The translations under genes were made by a program, and so were the position numbers. From Roseomonas elaeocarpi (lineage in GTDB: Bacteria; Pseudomonadota; Alphaproteobacteria; Acetobacterales; Acetobacteraceae), in the NCBI RefSeq assembly GCF_042433915.1, contig NZ_JBHLUN010000008.1, forward strand, positions 62,001 through 126,000: DNA of 64,000 nt, read 5' to 3'. Every line of letters begins with the position of its first letter. The stretch's first letter is position 1. This document shows positions 59,641-64,000 of this stretch, piece by piece. The notes beneath the pieces were generated by a model that saw nothing but the letters and a program-made list of their open reading frames with translations, ran no database searches and was not told the DNA's origin.

Positions 59641-61223
59641 CAGCCGCCGCTCCCCGAACGGGTCGCGCCGGCTGGCGCCGTGCCGGAGGGGGCCGCACCG
59701 GAGGGCGTTGCAGTGGCGGGCGCCGTGCCGCCGTCCTGCGCGCTGAGGTCACGCAGCGCCACCTGTGCCGAAAGGAGGCCCTGCGCCTGGTCCAGCCAGT
59801 TCTGCATCGCGGCCTTGGGCTGCGGGCCCATGGTGTCGAGCTCGGCCACCGCCTTGGCGAGGTCGCCGGCATCCAGTGCCCGGCGCGCCCGCTCCAGCGT
59901 GCCGGACACGGTGTCGCCCACCACGACCTGATCGCCGCGGCGCACGGTCACGAGGCCCTGGATGCGTGCCAGGGCGGAGTCCATCGCGCCCTGGCCCTGC
60001 GGCTCGGCGGCGGCGCGCGCGGCGCGGGCGGCGTCCTCGAAGCTCAGCCGCAGCGAGGCCTCGGTCGGCGGTGCGGCATCGGCGTAGCGGGTCAGCGCCG
60101 CGGGTGCCGTGCCGGGCAGGTTGCCAAGCGCCGTCTTCAGCGGCCGCCCGGCTTCCAGCGCCGACTGGATCGCGCCGCGCGCCGCCAGGAAGCCCACGCG
60201 CCGTTCGGCGCTCTCGGCCTGCTGCACGCGCTGGTCGAAGGTGGCCAGGCGCGTGTCCAGCGCGGCGTTCTGCTCGGCCACCCGCTTGTCCATCTGCTGC
60301 GTCGCGGCATCGACCCGCTGCGCGATGGTCTGGTCGAGGGCCGCGAGGCGCGGCGCGATGGCGGCCTCGGCATCGGCGACGCGCTGGGCGATCTGCTTCT
60401 CGGCGTCGGCGATGCGCTGGCTCAGGTTGCGCTCGGCCTCGGCGGCGCGGGCGGCGGCGCGATTCTCGACCTCGCCCACCCGGCCTTCCACCGCGGCAAT
60501 GCGCTGCGTGTTCTCGCGCGCGGCCTGCCCGGCATTGTTCTCGATGGCGCTGAGGCGATCCGACACCTGCTTCTCGGTTTCGACGCGGCGGGCTTCCTGG
60601 GCCTGCCGGCGCTGCGTCAGGTCGGCTTCCAGCGCGGCGAGGCTGTCATCCACCCGCTTGGAGGCCGTGGCCTCGCGCGTGTCGATGCCGTCCAGCCGCG
60701 CGCCCAGCGCCTCGATCGCCGGCTTGTTGGTAGGGTCGCCCGGCGGGCGGGAGGCGAGTTCCTGCGCCGCCTTTTCCAGCGCCGCCATGCGCGTCTCGTC
60801 GGCCTCGAGCTTGGCCTGCAGCCCGCCGATATTGGCGGCCTCCAGCTGGTCCACCCGCTTCTGCAGCGCCACCACGAGCGAGCGCGTGCTTTCGGCCGAT
60901 GGTGCCGCGTTGGGGTTGTTCAGGAACAGGAAGGCGAGCGCGCCGCCCAGCACCACCACGCCGGCCACGATCGCCAGCACGGCCGGGTCGAAGCGCCGCG
61001 CCGGGGGCGAGGGCGGCAGGCCGCTGCCCAGCCGGACGCCCGGCGCGGCGCCGACGGTGCCGGGCGCGGACTGAGTTCCGGCGGCCTGGGCTCCGCCCGA
61101 CTGCGTACCGGCGGACTGGGTGCCGCTCCCCTGGTTCGCCGCGGACGGGTTCGGGGCCGGGTGGGGCGCGGCCGGTGCCGCGGCGGGGGTCTGAACCGGC
61201 TGGTTCTCGGGGGTGTCGCTCAT
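59640..61223 (-). CDS. Mitofilin/Mic60 family membrane protein
   Basis: A 527-residue protein: a Pro/Ala/Gly-rich disordered N-terminus (residues 1-75), one transmembrane helix (about 82-103, VLAIVAGVVVLGGALAFLFL), a very long coiled coil (about 115-345, with repeated RIADAEKQIAQRVADAE heptads) and a C-terminal helical mitofilin-type domain with AARGAIQSALEAGRPL and LVTVRRGD. Alphaproteobacterial Mic60 is known to lie beside hem genes and to shape inner-membrane folds. It starts with ATGA shared with the hemD stop. Confidence 0.85.
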   Translation of the reverse strand: MSDTPENQPVQTPAAAPAAPHPAPNPSAANQGSGTQSAGTQSGGAQAAGTQSAPGTVGAAPGVRLGSGLPPSPPARRFDPAVLAIVAGVVVLGGALAFLFLNNPNAAPSAESTRSLVVALQKRVDQLEAANIGGLQAKLEADETRMAALEKAAQELASRPPGDPTNKPAIEALGARLDGIDTREATASKRVDDSLAALEADLTQRRQAQEARRVETEKQVSDRLSAIENNAGQAARENTQRIAAVEGRVGEVENRAAARAAEAERNLSQRIADAEKQIAQRVADAEAAIAPRLAALDQTIAQRVDAATQQMDKRVAEQNAALDTRLATFDQRVQQAESAERRVGFLAARGAIQSALEAGRPLKTALGNLPGTAPAALTRYADAAPPTEASLRLSFEDAARAARAAAEPQGQGAMDSALARIQGLVTVRRGDQVVVGDTVSGTLERARRALDAGDLAKAVAELDTMGPQPKAAMQNWLDQAQGLLSAQVALRDLSAQDGGTAPATATPSGAAPSGTAPAGATRSGSGG

Positions 61224-62005
61224 CGGGCGGGCGGCCCTCCTTGTTGGCCAGGCGGACCCAGGAGGTCCAGCAAGGCGGTCTGGTCCAGACGCGGCGCGAC
61301 CTGGAGATCCCGCCAGGCGAGAGTCCCCAGTACCGACGCGACGCGCGCGCTCAACGCCAAGGCCCGGATGCCGGTTGCCACGGCTTCCAGGCCCGATCCT
61401 CGCAGCAGGCCGAGAATGACCCCGGCCGACCGCGGCGAGAAGAACAGGGCCGCGGAAACCTGCCCGGCCCGAAGCGCCTCGAGCGCCGGGGCGGGAAGCT
61501 GCACGGCCGGAGATGCGGCATAAACCACCCGGCGCAGGACGCGAAATCCCCCAGCGCGCAGCCCGTGCTCCAGCGCGGTGCCGTAGCCCTGCCCCACCGC
61601 CAGCAGCAGCGGCCCGCCGGCCGGGTCGAGACGTTCCGCCGCCAGCCGCAGCAGCGCCTCCGCATCGCCCGCCGCCGCCAGCACCGCGGTGGCACCGGCG
61701 GCCCGCGCTTCCGCGGCCGTGGCCTCGCCCACTGCCAGCACCGGCGTCGCGCCGAACTGCGCGCGCAGGGCACGGGCGGCGGCACGGCTGGTCAGCAGGA
61801 TCGCCTGGGCGGGTGGCGGCGAAATGGGGCGCGGCCGCAGCACCAGCGCCGGCGCCAGCACCGGCACCCAGCCCAGCCGCCGGAGCCGTTCCGCCGTTTC
61901 CGCCGCGCCGGGTTCCGGCCGCGTCAGGAGGCAGCACGGCAGGCCCGCCGGGTCGCGCTCCGGCGGCAAGGGGGACGCCGCAGGTCCGGCCGACGCCGCC
62001 GGCAC
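61220..62005 (-). CDS. hemD: Uroporphyrinogen-III synthase
   Basis: A 261-residue enzyme that cyclises hydroxymethylbilane to uroporphyrinogen III. The family is poorly conserved, but LLTRPEPGAAETAERLRRLGW, ILLTSRAAARAL, LAVGEATAAEARAAG and FFSPRSAGVIL fit both its lobes. The GTG start at 62005 lies 5 bases after the hemC stop, which strongly supports the assignment. It is the second gene of hemC-hemD-mic60-hemY. Confidence 0.87.
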   Translation of the reverse strand: MPAASAGPAASPLPPERDPAGLPCCLLTRPEPGAAETAERLRRLGWVPVLAPALVLRPRPISPPPAQAILLTSRAAARALRAQFGATPVLAVGEATAAEARAAGATAVLAAAGDAEALLRLAAERLDPAGGPLLLAVGQGYGTALEHGLRAGGFRVLRRVVYAASPAVQLPAPALEALRAGQVSAALFFSPRSAGVILGLLRGSGLEAVATGIRALALSARVASVLGTLAWRDLQVAPRLDQTALLDLLGPPGQQGGPPAR

Positions 62006-62010
62006 AGGGT

Positions 62011-63063
62011 TCAGCCGAAGATGTCGGCGGGGCTGTCGGCGCGCAGCTCGTCGCCCAGCGCCAGGCCCAGCGCCTCGGCCTCGCGCGCCGCGCCGTGCAC
62101 CGTGCGCTTGAGCAGGAAGGAGCCGTCGGGCCGCGCGACCAGCCCCGTCAGCATCAGCTCGCCATTGGGCAGCAGCCGCGCGTGGCCGCCGATCGGCGTG
62201 CGGCAGGACCCGTCCAGCGCCGCCAGCAGCGCCCGCTCGGCCCGCGACACGGCACGCGCCTCGGGGTTCTCGATGGCCAGCAGCAGCTGGCGCAGCTCGG
62301 TGTCGCCTTCGCGCACCGTGACGCCCACGATGCCCTGGCCGGCGGCGGGCACCATCGCCTCGGGGTCGAGCACCACCATGCCCGGCGGCGAGATGCCGAG
62401 GCGCTTGAGCCCGGCCAGCGCCAGCATGGTGGCGTCGGCCTCGCCGTTGTTGAGCTTGTTCAGCCGCGACTGCACGTTGCCGCGGATCACCTCGACCCGC
62501 AGGTCGGGGCGGGCATGCAGCAGCTGGCTCTGGCGCCGCAGGCTGGCGGTGCCCACCACCGCGCCCGCCGGCAGCGAGCGCAGCGGGTCGGACGGATCGA
62601 GCGCGGCGCAGCCGGGCCCGGGGATCAGCACGTCGCGCACGTCCTCGCGCCGCAGCGTACAGGCCAGGACAATGCCCGGCGGCATCTCGGTTTCGAGGTC
62701 CTTGAGGCTGTGCACGGCGAAGTCGATGCGCCCATCGAGCAGCGCCTCGTGGATCTCCTTGGCGAACAGCCCCTTGCCGCCCACATCCGCCAGCCGGCGG
62801 TCCTGGATCTGGTCGCCTGAGGTGCTGATCACGTGCTCCTCGAAGGCGCCGGCCATGCGCAGCACCGGGCAGAACTGCAGGATCAGCTCCAAGAAGTGCC
62901 GCGTCTGCCACAGCGCCAGCGGCGAGCCGCGCGTGCCGACCCGAAGCGGCAGGTTGCGCGACCCGTGCGGCCGGACGCTGGGCGTGGCCTCCGTGGTGTC
63001 GGCGCGGAACGTCGCGGGCAGGTCTGGCAACGGCGCGCGCCGCGCGGGGTGGGCAGGAAGCAT
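62011..63063 (-). CDS. hemC: Porphobilinogen deaminase (hydroxymethylbilane synthase)
   Basis: A 350-residue enzyme that polymerises four porphobilinogens. Marks: VGTRGSPLALWQTR near residue 42, DVGGKGLFAKEIHEALL, FAVHSLKDLE, GTASLRRQSQL and the dipyrromethane-cofactor cysteine C287 in DGSCRTPIGGHA. Family members average about 310 residues; the first 38 here are unconserved, so the true start may be further in. It is the first gene of the heme operon and divergent from tsaD, 47 bp apart. Confidence 0.95.
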   Translation of the reverse strand: MLPAHPARRAPLPDLPATFRADTTEATPSVRPHGSRNLPLRVGTRGSPLALWQTRHFLELILQFCPVLRMAGAFEEHVISTSGDQIQDRRLADVGGKGLFAKEIHEALLDGRIDFAVHSLKDLETEMPPGIVLACTLRREDVRDVLIPGPGCAALDPSDPLRSLPAGAVVGTASLRRQSQLLHARPDLRVEVIRGNVQSRLNKLNNGEADATMLALAGLKRLGISPPGMVVLDPEAMVPAAGQGIVGVTVREGDTELRQLLLAIENPEARAVSRAERALLAALDGSCRTPIGGHARLLPNGELMLTGLVARPDGSFLLKRTVHGAAREAEALGLALGDELRADSPADIFG

Positions 63064-63110
63064 CGGCGCGTCATAGAACCCCCCCGCTGATCGTGGAAGC
63101 AGGTGCAGTC

Positions 63111-64000
63111 ATGCAGAATGTCACACTTGGGGCGGCATCCGTCGTGACCAGCCATGCCTTCAACACGCCCCTCGCTGGTCCGGTGCTGGGCCTGGAAAGC
63201 AGCTGCGACGAAACGGCCGCCGCGGTGCTGTCGCCCGACGGGCGGGTGCTGGGCGAAACCCTCCTGAGCCAGACCGCCGAGCACGCGCGCTTCGGCGGCG
63301 TGGTGCCCGAGGTCGCGGCGCGATCCCACCTGCGCCACATGCCGGCGCTGGCGGCCGAGGCGCTGCGGCAGGCGGGCCTGCGCGCGAACGACCTCGGCGC
63401 GGTGGCCGCGACCTCCGGCCCCGGGCTGATCGGCGGGCTGATCGTGGGGGCCAGCTTCGGCAAGGGCCTGGCACTGGCGAACGATCTCCCTTTCGTGGCG
63501 GTGAACCACCTGGAAGCCCATGCGCTGACGCCGCGCCTGCCGGGCCTGCTGCCCGAGGCACCCGCTTTTCCCTACCTGCTGCTGCTGCTCTCGGGCGGGC
63601 ACTGCCAGTGCGTCGCGGTGGAAGGGCTGGGCCGCTACCGCCGTCTCGGCACCACGCTGGACGACGCGGTGGGCGAGGCCTTTGACAAATCCGCCAAGCT
63701 GCTGGGCCTGCCCTGGCCCGGCGGCCCGCACCTCGAGCGTCTGGCGCGCGAGGGCGACCCGAAGCGCATCCCCCTGCCCCGCCCGCTGCTGGGGCGCGAG
63801 GGCTGCGACTTTTCCTTCTCGGGCCTCAAGACCGCGGTGTCGCAGGCGGTGGGGCGCCTGACCGACGAGGCGGGCAAGGCCGACATCGCCGCGTCCTTCC
63901 AGGCCAGCGTGGCCGCGGTGATGGCCGACCGCGCCCGCCACGCGCTGCGCATGATGGGTACGGAGATCGTGGGTGGGAAGATGAGCGCCCGCGCCACGGC
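63111..64000 (+). CDS. tsaD: tRNA N6-adenosine threonylcarbamoyltransferase TsaD, 3' part outside window
   Basis: The first 296 residues of TsaD, which adds threonylcarbamoyl to A37 of ANN-decoding tRNAs. Visible: GLESSCDETAAAVLS, the metal ligands H-x3-H in SHLRHM, ATSGPGLIGGLIVG, VNHLEAH, LLSGGHCQC, DDAVGEAFDKSAKLLGL and FSFSGLKTAV. The reading frame is open to base 64000, so the gene is cut by the window edge. The first 24 residues before VLGLESS are longer than usual; GTG at 63144 is an alternative start. Divergent from hemC. Confidence 0.93.
   Translation, partial: MQNVTLGAASVVTSHAFNTPLAGPVLGLESSCDETAAAVLSPDGRVLGETLLSQTAEHARFGGVVPEVAARSHLRHMPALAAEALRQAGLRANDLGAVAATSGPGLIGGLIVGASFGKGLALANDLPFVAVNHLEAHALTPRLPGLLPEAPAFPYLLLLLSGGHCQCVAVEGLGRYRRLGTTLDDAVGEAFDKSAKLLGLPWPGGPHLERLAREGDPKRIPLPRPLLGREGCDFSFSGLKTAVSQAVGRLTDEAGKADIAASFQASVAAVMADRARHALRMMGTEIVGGKMSARAT

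Overview
The window is GC-rich, alphaproteobacterial chromosomal DNA, most likely from the Acetobacteraceae (a Roseomonas-like genus). This placement is inferred from the codon use, the frequent GTG starts and ATGA/GTGA gene overlaps, and the hemC-hemD-mic60-hemY cluster next to tsaD. Nothing in the window fixes a genus.

Layout. 1-5.9 kb: an acetyltransferase, a D-carbamoylase, three small secreted proteins, then an amidase and an M20 peptidase coupled by an ATGA overlap. 6.1-12.4 kb: two adjacent giant paralogues (TPR-like N-terminus plus a glycosyltransferase-like C-terminus), with a NodB-type deacetylase coupled to the second. 12.5-19.1 kb: malate synthase G, a secreted beta-propeller, a bestrophin-like channel, and a sulfur/redox operon (1-Cys peroxiredoxin, cysK, serine acetyltransferase). 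19.4-30.2 kb: an outer-membrane-type protein and hydrolase, a metallo-hydrolase/NUDIX pair, a GntR regulator with a DHDPS-family enzyme, a type-B esterase, a two-ring CDC48-type AAA ATPase and an SDR. 30.5-46.7 kb: an M14-like peptidase, an MFS transporter, a flavin monooxygenase with a very divergent PEP-carboxylase-like protein and adenine deaminase, a sugar isomerase, an alpha/beta hydrolase and SDR, a hybrid histidine kinase split by a frameshift, and a HAD phosphatase.

46.8-58.3 kb is an integrated mobile element. It is bounded by 51-bp identical direct repeats that overlap the 3' part of tRNA-Thr(CGT). The intact tRNA lies at the right end and a tyrosine recombinase at the left. A GC-rich core module (integrase, excisionase-like HTH, RepA-like ATPase, small proteins, DUF5681) is followed by visibly AT-richer cargo: a KAP NTPase, an unknown protein, a retron-type reverse transcriptase fused to a trypsin-like protease with an intact triad, an unknown protein and a DUF488 protein. 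The cargo looks like an anti-phage defence module, and the RT-protease is the most exciting item in the window. Repeat pairs of TGAAACCCC sit just inside both ends, and a tRNA-Leu-like 5' half abuts the left core.

58.3-64 kb: hemY-like, mic60/mitofilin, hemD and hemC form a tightly overlapping operon, with tsaD divergent from it and cut off by the window edge. Three intergenic heptanucleotide tandem repeats, one with more than 11 units, are not explained by any gene.
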